12,924 nt of DNA from Myxococcales bacterium (lineage in GTDB: Bacteria; Myxococcota_C; UBA6777): positions 1 through 12,924 of the forward strand of contig JALTMC010000630.1 of the NCBI GenBank assembly GCA_027005175.1. The letters run 5' to 3'. The notes below the pieces were generated by a model, which saw only the letters and a list, made by a program, of their open reading frames with translations, made no database searches and had not been told where the DNA came from. Below, piece after piece: positions 1 through 7,288 of the stretch (the first letter of the stretch is position 1; each line of letters begins with the position of its first letter). The translations under genes were made by a program, and so were the position numbers.

Positions 1-10
1 GGGGAGGACG

Positions 11-769
11 TTAACGGAAGCTATAGACAAAGCCATTTTGAACGGTGTGACTGCCTTGTCCATCGGTGGAGCCGGTGATCGTGTTGTGTCCCATCACGGA
101 GTAGTGAGTGACAGCACCGGTTTGGGTTCCACCCGCCGTGGTTAATGCGCCGAGGTAGGCTGGCCCAGGTTGGAGGGTTGTGGAGAAGGTGAAGGTATAG
201 GGTTTTGCCAGGGCCACTTTGGTTTTGGAGAGGACGCTTGTTGCAACAGTGACCTCAAATGTTTGCGGGGAGGTGAGGGGTTGATCGGGGGCAAAGACAA
301 GTGTTTTGTCATCTTTTCCGGCTGCGACCTTGCCACTGACAGAAGGCTTGATGGTGAGGGCTGTTTGAGTAAAGGTGGAGACATCCATATCCTGATCAAA
401 GATGACAGTAATTTGGATGGGCCTGTTGGGAGGTTGTTGCAAAGACTCTCCGTCTTTCGGTGTTGTTGAGACAACCTTTGGTGCAGCGGGTGTCGTCTCT
501 TTGACAGGTTCAGGAGTGGCTTCTTGTGTCGCTTCTGACAGGGCTTCTTGTGTGGCTTCCGGTGTCGCCTCTTGTGTGACTTGTGTGTCTGGTTGTTGCT
601 CGTTATTGACGGTAGAGTCAGTGATTGCTCCACCGTCACCAGTGTTTGTATTTTCCTGGCCTGTTCCCGCACCTACAACACAGTTGACAGAGCCCAAGCC
701 AAATACGATGAGCAACAGGGCACTCCCAAGCCAGAGTTTCCAGTGGTGATATGTTTTGTGATGATGCAT
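11..769 (-). CDS. Putative surface lipoprotein with Big_5 (SbsA Ig-like) domain
   Basis: 252 aa, ATG at 769 with a GGAG ribosome site 8 nt upstream. The N-terminus is His-rich and followed by a hydrophobic segment (about residues 11-28) and Cys30. The lipobox is poor (Ser-Val-Asn before Cys; Asn at -1 is unusual), so lipidation is uncertain but export is likely. Residues 60-95 are a low-complexity linker rich in Thr, Gln, Glu, Ala and Pro with repeated TQEA/TPEA units. Residues 97-197 have the hallmarks of the Big_5 Ig-like fold: a STTPKDG start, an IFDQDMD strand, a TLVFAPDQPL segment and a YTFTFST end. The last ~45 residues resemble the short Gly/Ser/Thr module ending in NGF-aromatic that closes many bacterial surface proteins. 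The start lies 67 bp behind the collagen-like gene, so the two are probably co-transcribed. No enzymatic motif is seen; a structural or adhesive role is inferred. Confidence 0.75.
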   Translation of the reverse strand: MHHHKTYHHWKLWLGSALLLIVFGLGSVNCVVGAGTGQENTNTGDGGAITDSTVNNEQQPDTQVTQEATPEATQEALSEATQEATPEPVKETTPAAPKVVSTTPKDGESLQQPPNRPIQITVIFDQDMDVSTFTQTALTIKPSVSGKVAAGKDDKTLVFAPDQPLTSPQTFEVTVATSVLSKTKVALAKPYTFTFSTTLQPGPAYLGALTTAGGTQTGAVTHYSVMGHNTITGSTDGQGSHTVQNGFVYSFR

Positions 770-836
770 TCAGTATTCTCCAAACATTCTTCCAGATCAT
801 CTCATAGGGCCGGAAGTGGTGCATTGCTATGATGTC

Positions 837-2474
837 TTAGGGTGCGGGAAGTTCTTCGACCATCAGCAGAGTGGAGCTATTCCATCCTAGCCAGCACCGG
901 GAGCCGGAGTAGCCAGGGGCTTGTGTGACACGGACTTGAATGGCATGAACTCCAGATTTAATGGGACCAAGAGATGTCGCCGTACAGAGCCCCATGATGG
1001 TACGCTGGTGGTGTGGGTTTGTATAATGTGCGTAGGGGGTATACACAGCCCCCTCGATTTTGGTGGGGGTTTTGCATTCTCGGCCATCGATGAAGATCCC
1101 ATATACGCAGGCTGCACTCGTATTGGAGTTATGATAGGTTCGCAGGTTGTCGTTGTAGGTGATCTTCAGGATACTGCTGTCCATCTTCTTGATATAGTTT
1201 AGCTGTCGGTTGGTGTTGGTCCAGTTGCCATAGGTTCCAGGGCGAAGCTCTGCTTGATGGTTTCGCCACCACTGGATATAACCAAAGAGCTTGCCAGTGA
1301 CAATATTGGGTGTGAAGAGGGGAGCCGCTGCTCCCAGGGTGAGCATGGCTGAGTCAAACTGATAACGGGCTGCTTTGCCAGCAGGAGCAGGAAGTAGATA
1401 GACTTTGACATAGCCGGTTGAGCTTGTGCTGATCTTGTGTGACACGGTATTGCGAGTCCAGGAGCCACTGGTGGTGAGTGTCTTGCAGTTTTTTTCGCTA
1501 GAGCTGCTTTCAATACAGATACTACCTGCATCTGAACCAGCAGTGCGCCGAACATAAACCGAGAGAGTGACCATTTTACCCTTGTAGAAGGGGGGAACTC
1601 CTTTAGAGGCCCACACCGTTTGTTCGATTCCACGGTGCTTATTGAAATCCGTATCCTCCAACTCAATGGCTGTTTTGCTTAAGTATCCAGGCTTGATAAG
1701 CTTGTTTTTCCCAGTACCTTGGGCTCCATAGCTCTTCCAATACAGGGGGATTGTGTTGGCGTTTGCGTTGTCCCAATTGGCGAAAGTTCCATTCTTCAAT
1801 AAGTTGATGACACCCTGGGTATCATCAAGTGTCGCATTTTTACCGTCTTTGCCGGGGGCTCCGTCTTTACCAGGGGCTCCGTCTTTACCGGGGGCTCCGT
1901 CTTTACCGGGGGCTCCGTCTTTACCGGGGGCTCCGTCTTTGCCGGGGGCTCCGTCTTTACCGGGGGCTCCGTCTTTACCGGGCTCTCCTTTGAGACCCGC
2001 TGTTGCTCCAGTCCATTTTCCTGAACTGTCCACTATGGTTTTGCCAGCCACTTGAATGGAGGTTGCATTGACAACGCCGCCGCTGAGATTGGTGGCAGTG
2101 TGTGCAGCAATGGCAAAGGGTACGGAGGTGAGTCGAAGTCGAGGCGTAAGCTCAGCGTTGGTACCGATGGAGATACCCAACCACAATTTGCTCTTGGCAA
2201 AGATACTGGCGGTGAGGGCTTTGCCGGTGCCTAACTGTACAGAGTAATAGCCGCTTTGATAGGTTACAGAGAGTTCTTCCTTCCAGATATCCGTTCCTCC
2301 TGTTGCATTTTCATACAATTTAAAGGTGATCTTACCAACACCCACCATGGGTTTACCGCCTGTGTCTAAGACACGCCCTTGTTGGTTGAGCAACATGGGT
2401 ACAGCCGCATCAGATATGCCAGCCAAACCAAAAATGAATAGAGCGCTTAGACATGCAAACCATGGATGTCTCAT
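837..2474 (-). CDS. Secreted collagen-like protein with CTHRC1-like C-terminal domain
   Basis: 545 aa. The ATG at 2474 is chosen because it has an AGAGGAG ribosome site 8 nt upstream and opens a clear Sec signal peptide (residues 1-23, ending SDA). The longer open frame to 2714 would bury that signal. Domains in order: 24-130, a beta-rich N-terminal module of the kind found ahead of bacterial surface or tail-fibre-like repeats (starts [13 protein letters not shown]); 160-211, an uninterrupted Gly-X-Y tract with seven GKDGAP units; 216-390, a carbohydrate-binding-module-like beta sandwich ([12 protein letters not shown] start) with a Cys pair; 417-545, a domain with four Cys that closely resembles the CTHRC1 C-terminus ([33 protein letters not shown]...EELP). 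Triple-helix formation and extracellular display are inferred. The Big_5 gene follows 67 bp downstream. Confidence in a secreted collagen-like protein is high; the CTHRC1 relation rests on remembered human sequence, not a search. Confidence 0.88.
   Translation of the reverse strand: MRHPWFACLSALFIFGLAGISDAAVPMLLNQQGRVLDTGGKPMVGVGKITFKLYENATGGTDIWKEELSVTYQSGYYSVQLGTGKALTASIFAKSKLWLGISIGTNAELTPRLRLTSVPFAIAAHTATNLSGGVVNATSIQVAGKTIVDSSGKWTGATAGLKGEPGKDGAPGKDGAPGKDGAPGKDGAPGKDGAPGKDGAPGKDGAPGKDGKNATLDDTQGVINLLKNGTFANWDNANANTIPLYWKSYGAQGTGKNKLIKPGYLSKTAIELEDTDFNKHRGIEQTVWASKGVPPFYKGKMVTLSVYVRRTAGSDAGSICIESSSSEKNCKTLTTSGSWTRNTVSHKISTSSTGYVKVYLLPAPAGKAARYQFDSAMLTLGAAAPLFTPNIVTGKLFGYIQWWRNHQAELRPGTYGNWTNTNRQLNYIKKMDSSILKITYNDNLRTYHNSNTSAACVYGIFIDGRECKTPTKIEGAVYTPYAHYTNPHHQRTIMGLCTATSLGPIKSGVHAIQVRVTQAPGYSGSRCWLGWNSSTLLMVEELPAP
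1843..1982 (-). repeat. 18-bp tandem repeat encoding GKDGAP collagen units
   Basis: About 7.8 head-to-tail copies of an 18-bp unit (plus-strand core GGGGGCTCCGTCTTTACC) inside the collagen-like gene. Copies differ at only one or two positions (TTTGCC or TTTACC, ACCAGG or ACCGGG), so the array is young or homogenised. The unit length is a multiple of three, so copy-number change keeps the frame and alters triple-helix length by two Gly-X-Y triplets per unit. Confidence 0.95.
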
Positions 2475-2569
2475 TCGTCGTTCTCCTCTTACAGCTAGAT
2501 GACTTGATTGTAGTGGTCCATCTTCGTTATACATGAAATGAGGAAGATCTCGTAGAAAAAAATTTCTGT

Positions 2570-2593
2570 GTAAAAGGAGAGTACTTCTTTTAC
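2570..2593. promoter_or_regulatory. Inverted repeat upstream of the collagen-like gene
   Basis: A 24-bp inverted repeat with 10-bp arms (one mismatch) around a 4-bp centre: GTAAAAGGAG, then AGTA, then CTTCTTTTAC. It lies about 95-120 bp upstream of the ATG at 2474. It could be a regulator-binding site or a leader hairpin. No convincing -35/-10 pair was found next to it. Confidence 0.4.
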
Positions 2594-2715
2594 GGCAGGA
2601 GCTTACAACATAACGAAGAAACAGCAACGTGCTTAAAAGACTGGCTTTGATACCATCAGGTCTCCTTTTTCCTTTTAAATCTTCAACCCGTGACAATGGA
2701 AATTGCGGAGGCACG

Positions 2716-2948
2716 GGAGGAATGCTTTTCTGCTTCTCGTCCCATTGAGGGGATATTGTCGGAAACCGTGGGAGTTACGGGAGGGGATGGTTTTCTGGTT
2801 TCTCTTTCTGTGTGAGCGATGTCATTGATGAATTCGGAAATGATAGGGGATGCTTTCTGGTTTCTCTTTCTGTGGTGGTTGTGTTGTACTCTTTGAAGGG
2901 GGGCCTGGTTTTGGAGGGGAGTCGGGTTTGTCGTTTCTCTGTGTGACT
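2716..2948. repeat. Degenerate 62-75 bp repeats downstream of the transglycosylase gene
   Basis: A core resembling TCTGGTTTCTCTTTCTGTG recurs at about 2729, 2794, 2856 and 2931 (spacings 65, 62 and 75). Copies two and three are nearly identical over about 30 bp, each preceded by GGGGATG; the outer copies are worn. In the minus-strand frame that continues past the transglycosylase stop codon, each copy reads as a short Thr/Glu/Lys/Arg stretch. I see no gene here. The stretch 2475-3029 otherwise holds only the leader of the collagen-like gene and these repeats. Confidence 0.6.
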
Positions 2949-2952
2949 ATGG

Positions 2953-3114
2953 GAGGATTCGAGAGCGGACTTTACTGGGTTATCACGGGCTGTGACAACA
3001 CCATTGCGATTGGTATCCACATTGCGATTTTATCGGAGGATTCGAGCGCGGACTTTACTGGCTGCTTCACGGGCTGTGACAACACCATTGCGATTGGTGT
3101 CCAAGCCTTGATTT
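2953..3114. repeat. 83/84-bp tandem duplication over the 3' end of the transglycosylase gene
   Basis: Copy A (about 2953-3030) and copy B (about 3036-3114) align over about 78 bp with a handful of substitutions and one 1-nt indel (TACTGGGTTATCACGGG against TACTGGCTGCTTCACGGG). Copy B encodes the last ~25 residues of the transglycosylase, including its EF-hand-like loop. Copy A lies beyond the present stop and still encodes the loop DTNRNGVVTARD. Ignoring the indel, copy A would end in TAG at 2947-2949, so copy A is probably the ancestral gene end. Confidence 0.85.
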
Positions 3115-4094
3115 TGTCTGTATTGGATGGTGGGGCTTCTGAACAGAGAGTGATTGGGGCCTTTGCCTACGGCTGCGGGCCATAATACTGCCATATAGGC
3201 ATCTTCTAGAGTGTTCATCTTGCCTGCAAAGGGTTTGAGGTATTTTTCAACATAATCCAATTGCTGCATCGGGCTCATGCGTGACAAGGCAGCAGTGGAA
3301 GTTCCTAGACCGCGTGCTGTGCTGGGCATAAATTGAATGAGACCTGTAGCGCCGGAGGTTCTGTTGCGAATGGATGGACTGAAACGGCCTCCTGTTTCAA
3401 AGCTCATAATCGCCATCAAATGCTGGGGGTTCATTCCGAGCCGATCGGCGATTTGGGCCACTTTTTGACGAAACTCGGGTGTTGTATTTTCCATGCCTGC
3501 GACGCGGCCAATGCGAGCATCCGCAGGTGCTTCTGTTCCCGGCTGTGTGGGCTGAACAGGAGTGGAAGGTTGGTTGGGTTGACCGGGTTGTACGGGTTGG
3601 CCTGGAGTTTCTGGTCGAGCGATCGGTCGAGGTTGGCTGGAGCGACCATTCGGATCCAACAGATAACCAAGGGTTTGAGGCCCTACGATACCGTCAGACT
3701 TGATATTTTTTTTGTTTTGAAAGTTGTGGACGGCTCGATCGGTTTGAGGGCCAAACTGACCGTCGACGGTCAGAGGTGGCTGGGCTCCTGCGCGGTTGAG
3801 CATGGTTTGAAGCTCGTTGACAGATGCTCCACGGGAGCCACGCTGAACATACTGACCTGTTTTTATCATATTTTGCAGCTGAGTTGGTTGCGCTAATTGG
3901 GGGGCAGGAGTGCGCTGTACCCCTTGTCGCGACGCTGTCTCATTGCCTGTTTGGACTTGAGTCGGCCTACCATGCGAGAACGAACTCTTCTGCACTTTTT
4001 GAAGTATTGGCTGCTTTACTCGATCAGTGACGACCTTTTTGTGTCTTTGACTTTGGTCGACTCTTGGTCCGGTTGTGCGGCTGATTGTGGTCAT
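3030..4094 (-). CDS. Peptidoglycan-binding lytic transglycosylase-like protein
   Basis: 354 aa from the ATG at 4094, preceded by a GGAGGGG ribosome site. The open frame continues upstream to 4247, but that part crosses the operator and promoter region and has no ribosome site. Residues 1-75 are basic and disordered with no Sec signal. Residues 82-147 are a PG_binding_1 domain (QRGSRGASVNELQTML, VDGQFGPQTDRAV, DGIVGPQT). A Pro/Gln-rich linker follows (about 150-190). Residues 206-329 are a transglycosylase SLT-like domain with the probable catalytic Glu233 in MSFETGG and the family signature GATGLIQFMPSTA. Residues 332-343 (DTNRNGVVTARE) fit an EF-hand calcium loop. It would cleave murein glycan strands. 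The missing signal peptide suggests phage-like, lysis-dependent or non-Sec delivery. The 3' end is duplicated downstream. A CRP-type site lies upstream. Confidence 0.85.
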   Translation of the reverse strand: MTTISRTTGPRVDQSQRHKKVVTDRVKQPILQKVQKSSFSHGRPTQVQTGNETASRQGVQRTPAPQLAQPTQLQNMIKTGQYVQRGSRGASVNELQTMLNRAGAQPPLTVDGQFGPQTDRAVHNFQNKKNIKSDGIVGPQTLGYLLDPNGRSSQPRPIARPETPGQPVQPGQPNQPSTPVQPTQPGTEAPADARIGRVAGMENTTPEFRQKVAQIADRLGMNPQHLMAIMSFETGGRFSPSIRNRTSGATGLIQFMPSTARGLGTSTAALSRMSPMQQLDYVEKYLKPFAGKMNTLEDAYMAVLWPAAVGKGPNHSLFRSPTIQYRQNQGLDTNRNGVVTAREAASKVRARILR

Positions 4095-4144
4095 GACTAG
4101 GGTCCCCTCCAAATACTTTGTGCTGGAACAAGCAAGAGATCTTG

Positions 4145-4160
4145 TGTGATGCAGATCACA
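4145..4160. promoter_or_regulatory. CRP-type operator upstream of the transglycosylase gene
   Basis: A perfect TGTGA-N6-TCACA palindrome (TGTGATGCAGATCACA). On the minus strand the flank extends the match to AAATGTGATCT on one side, as in the Escherichia coli CRP consensus. Its centre is about 58 nt upstream of the ATG at 4094, between that gene and the M1 remnant. On the minus strand a TTGAAA hexamer overlaps its edge, but no good -10 follows, so activator or repressor mode cannot be read. Confidence 0.6.
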
Positions 4161-4200
4161 TTTCAATAGGAGTATCGGAAAAGGGGCTCGGGTAGTTGCG

Positions 4201-4219
4201 GAAAAAAATTTATTTTTTC
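4201..4219. other. AT-rich inverted repeat
   Basis: GAAAAAA and TTTTTTC form 7-bp arms around a 5-nt ATTTA centre, about 110 bp upstream of the transglycosylase start. It has no GC-rich stem, so it is not a typical intrinsic terminator. It could be an AT-rich upstream promoter element. The stretch 4248-4284 next to it shows nothing recognisable. Confidence 0.3.
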
Positions 4220-4284
4220 TGAAATGCATCTTTTTATATCCTTTCATGTCCTAGTGTATGCCTACTCAAATACTATCAGAAGCC

Positions 4285-4446
4285 CTACAAAGCCGACTCT
4301 ACCTCAGCGTATACAGAAGAAGGTGCGCTCTTTTGATACAGGCTAAGTTGAGAGCCAAAGAATAGCATGCGAGTCCATACTCTTGTGACAAGATAGAGCT
4401 GTTGAACTAAGAACAGCCACAACAAACCTTCATTGCCTTGGAGCGA
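4285..4446 (-). pseudogene. Possible C-terminal fragment of a membrane protein
   Basis: A 53-codon open stretch ending at the TAG at 4285-4287, in a different frame from the M1 remnant it adjoins. It has no usable start codon. Residues 7-35 are strongly hydrophobic and aromatic (NEGLLWLFLVQQLYLV, then RMLFFGSQLSLYQ), like a final transmembrane helix with a short polar tail. It follows directly on the truncated 3' end of the M1 peptidase frame, so a deletion joining two genes would explain both. The family is not recognised and a chance open frame is possible. Confidence 0.3.
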
Positions 4447-5157
4447 TCATGAGATGTGAGTACATCTCTGTCATAAGGAGTATATTGGTGTAGGTGTTCA
4501 CTCCTTCGTCAAGCCATGCTTCTTCAAACTCGTTGCTGGCGAGCATACCTTGAAAATACTGGTGTCCAAACTCATGAATTAAAGTAAACTCAAAAGAGAG
4601 GGTGTTGGGGGCGGACAGCCACTTTCCTCCCACAGTGAAAAGAGTGGGGTACTCCATGCCGGAAGAACCACGGTGTTTTCCTTCCCAGGGAACATCCACA
4701 ATGGTGAGTGTTTGGTATGGGTATGCTCCATACCGCAGTCCATAAAAGAGCAGTGAATCACGAGTGGTCTTTACATATTTTTCAAGCTGTCCGACTCGTT
4801 CTGGTGGTAGCAAAAATATCATCTGAACATCGCGAAGTTTGAGCGCAGAGGTTGGCAGGCCAAGAAGCTTGGCGGCAGCTTGTGTTTGCTGGGGAGTTAC
4901 ATCTTTGTCTGCTTTAAATGTTCGGACAAATCGTTGGAATGCAGGATAAGCTGTCCAGGCAAAGTCATGAACATCGTTTTGAAGGTAGGTGTAGGTTGTT
5001 GTTTTCTTTCCTTGGTGGGCTTGGGTTTGGATGCGTTTTCCTGTGGCTCCTACGACGTAGTGGCTCGGTACAGTAAGAGCGACACGGTAGGTTCCAAAAT
5101 CGGCATAAAATTCGGTGGTAGCGTGAAATTGATGACAATTCCATCGGCCTTTTTTTT
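4430..5157 (-). pseudogene. M1-family aminopeptidase remnant, catalytic part
   Basis: This frame holds the gluzincin core of an M1 zinc aminopeptidase, which would remove N-terminal residues from peptides. Using the open frame that begins at 5182 for numbering: RWNCHQFHATTEFYADFG (13-30) is the usual lead-in, GMEYP (175-179) is the substrate-binding motif in its GMEYP form, and HEFGH (203-207) followed by 18 residues and Glu226 (WLDEG) gives the complete HEXXH-18-E zinc site. The frame stops 24 residues after Glu226, so the C-terminal part expected in this family is absent. The ATG at 5182 is out of frame with homology upstream. True continuity is with the 5150-5501 segment through a shift in the T8/A8 run at 5150-5157. 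Active-site residues are intact, so decay is recent or the shift is a sequencing error. Confidence 0.85.
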
Positions 5158-5501
5158 GCTCCACGCACACCTGTTTTTTCATAAACAGCGATCTTAGGAC
5201 ACCATTGTGCTACAAAAAAGAAGTCTTTGCGGTAGCCTGTTCGGGCGATAGTCCAGGGGAGCTGTGTTGTGAAGCGAATCTTAAGTTGGATGGATTGGCC
5301 GGGCTGAATCGGTGTGGAGAGGGGCACTCGAATCACCGTTCTGTCGTGTCTATTTTGGTCGTCAGTTTGGGTATATCGGATGGAGGAGGTGGGGTCTTTT
5401 CCTCCCACGACCTTCATTTGTGATATCTCGATCCAGCCCCATTTCCCCGGACCCAACAGACTCTTGAACGGGCCGTATCCTTTTCCATTGTGTCGCTCTT
5501 G
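5150..5501 (-). pseudogene. M1-family aminopeptidase remnant, N-terminal part
   Basis: Reading from just after the in-frame TAG at 5502-5504, this frame gives GKGYGPFKSLLGPGKWGWIE, a Ser-Ile-Arg-Tyr segment, an Asp-Asp-Arg-Thr strand and RTGYRKDFFFVAQWCPKIAV. These are features of the N-terminal beta domain of bacterial M1 peptidases. It then runs into the A8 run, after which the correct frame is the one encoding the zinc site. Removing one A gives a seamless GAKKGRWNCHQ junction. The first ~80-100 residues and any signal peptide are missing. Upstream of the TAG (5505-5638) no M1 similarity is visible before the nucleotidase/barrel remnant ends at 5639. The gene is therefore truncated, nonsense-interrupted and frameshifted. 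Confidence 0.8.
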
Positions 5502-5638
5502 CTATGAGTTTGGAGTTTGAGTATCCCGTGAATACCCGGGCAAGGTCTTGTAGGGAAGGGGGACTTTGTAGGTCTGAGCTTTGCGGTCGAGTGACTTTGG
5601 ATTGTGGGTTGTGGGCTTTTTATCGAGGTCCGATTTTT

Positions 5639-7288
5639 TCAGTAAGTTTGACCCCGGAGGTCGAAGGTATAGCGAAGTGAAACCCGGGGGGTGATACGAA
5701 ATGCCCAAGGGCCATTGACCAGAGTACTGGTGGGATCGCTGGTATTGGGTCGAAAAGCACCGCGAAAGATGACGAGTTGGATGCCAAAGACAAACTCCAA
5801 ATTTTGGAAGATGGGAAACGAGAATTTATTGTCCAGGGTTATATCGTGTAGACCGAGCACGGGTTGTTTGGGATTGCCTGACACAAGGAAGGTCAGGAGG
5901 TCACTGCCTTTGGACTCCCATTTAAATCCGTTGCCATTGACGCTGAATAAGGTGATACTTTCGAGTTGGTACTCCAATGACACACCGATGTTGTGCTCGG
6001 TGTTCACAGAGGCTCCTCTTCCCTTTTGTACTTCGAGTTGGAGGGCCCATTCTTTGCGCCAAGCAAAACCGATTTTGACTTTGAGTGGGTCTATAATATC
6101 GAAGCTTAGACCGGCTTTCCCGCGTGTCTCAAAGTGTCGAAAGAGTTCAGGGTTCTCTTTGAGATACTCTTCGGGTGTGAGATCGGGTCGGTTACCTCGT
6201 GTGAATTCGGACTCCAGTGCAATCTCAATAAAGGGACTCGTATAATACCATCGTCGCTTTCCGGGGAATCGTGCCTGAAAGTAACGCAGATGATATTCTG
6301 TGCTGAGCAGTATCTTGTCAGAATTCTCCTGGTAAATCCGAGGAAATAAGTTCTCGGCTTCCGGGTTGTATTGTAAACTGGTATCAGCGTCGTAGTTCAA
6401 GCTGACTTTGGTGATCCATAAATGCATCTTTGTATCTGCCTGAAACTCTAGGTCGATTGTGCCACTGATCTGAAACTTCTGGAAAAAGTTGCTGTTAAAT
6501 GTGTCTTTTTGGTTATAAATAGACGAAATATTAATCGGTGTAATAAAGATCGCTGCAAGGTTTGCGCTCAGTGAACTTTTAAATTTCCAGGCCAGTTGGT
6601 TGCCGAGTTGAACGACCGGGTGTTCATAGGGAATAGGAATATCTGCTTTGTCTTTGATCAACATGGAGCGAATTTTAACAAATTGATTGTTCTTAAAGTG
6701 GTAGACGCTCATATTTCTGAGTTTGAGTGGTTTTCCATTTGGGCCAATGCCCTTGCCTGTTTTCTTTGGAGGGCTTTCGAGCCAGCCTTCTGCGCCTCCA
6801 GCGATAAAGCGGATGGTCGCAACTGTGTAGGTTCCATCGTCCTTGATCTTTCGCTGGTTGATGGTGGCATCTTCGTCGCCTTTGGCTAACCCTGCAAAAT
6901 ACAGTTTCTTTCGCGCACTCTTGGGAGATTGGTAGCTATTAATCAATGCTTTTAGGGTACTTCCTTTCATCTTGAATGTTACGATCGGTTCATTAAAGGG
7001 GATGGCGCGAAATAGGTCATCTCGTGTGACGTAGCCTTTGAAGGGAAAGTATCGTTTCTTCACAGCTTTTGTGTTGATGAAAGCGACTTCTGTTTTGGTA
7101 TAGTACCGGATCAGGTCGAGGAGGTAATTGAGATACTGTTTTTGACTCATTCCTTTTTTGTTGTGGATGCGACCTCGGCCAAGAGGAGCACCCCATCGAC
7201 TGCAGTAGCGCCGCTCCCATTGTAGCAAGGAACGCCGTAGATTCGGTTCATAATACTGTTTTCTTAGGGGGATCCAGGTCGCTGGCAA
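5639..7288 (-). pseudogene. 5'-nucleotidase C-terminal domain plus outer-membrane beta-barrel (fragment)
   Basis: An open frame of 549 codons, with homology probably starting near residue 13 (about 7252). Residues 22-45 (WERRYCSRWGAPLGRG) and 50-175 match the 5_nucleotid_C fold: LLDLIRYYTKTEVAFINTKA, then DDLFRAIPFNEPIVTFKMKG. Residues ~235-549 alternate polar and hydrophobic strands rich in aromatic residues and end YTFDLRGQTY, as in an outer-membrane beta-barrel. No signal peptide exists in this frame: the first in-frame ATG is at 7150, inside the domain, so the product could not be exported as it stands. The missing N-terminus lies in another frame at 7248-7616. The metallophosphatase domain expected between them (about 250 residues or more) is absent. 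The long uninterrupted frame argues for a recent deletion. Confidence 0.72.

Noticed and set aside
1753-2055. Plus-strand frame rich in PGAPSL repeats
   Set aside because: It is the antisense shadow of the GKDGAP collagen array.
2475-2714. 80-codon N-terminal extension of the collagen-like protein
   Set aside because: It would hide a clear signal peptide and a good ribosome site at 2474, and it contains an inverted repeat typical of a leader.
2775-3020. Minus-strand open frame of 81 codons after the transglycosylase gene
   Set aside because: Its start region is the stranded duplicate of the upstream gene's 3' end, and the rest is degenerate repeat. It has no ribosome site and no family similarity.
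4095-4247. 51-codon N-terminal extension of the transglycosylase
   Set aside because: It crosses the CRP-type palindrome and an AT-rich inverted repeat, while the ATG at 4094 has a strong ribosome site.
5158-5182. ATG at 5182 as an independent start for a short M1 protein
   Set aside because: The first eight codons are out of frame with the M1 homology, which continues upstream in the other frame. The resulting protein would lack a signal and the N-terminal domain.
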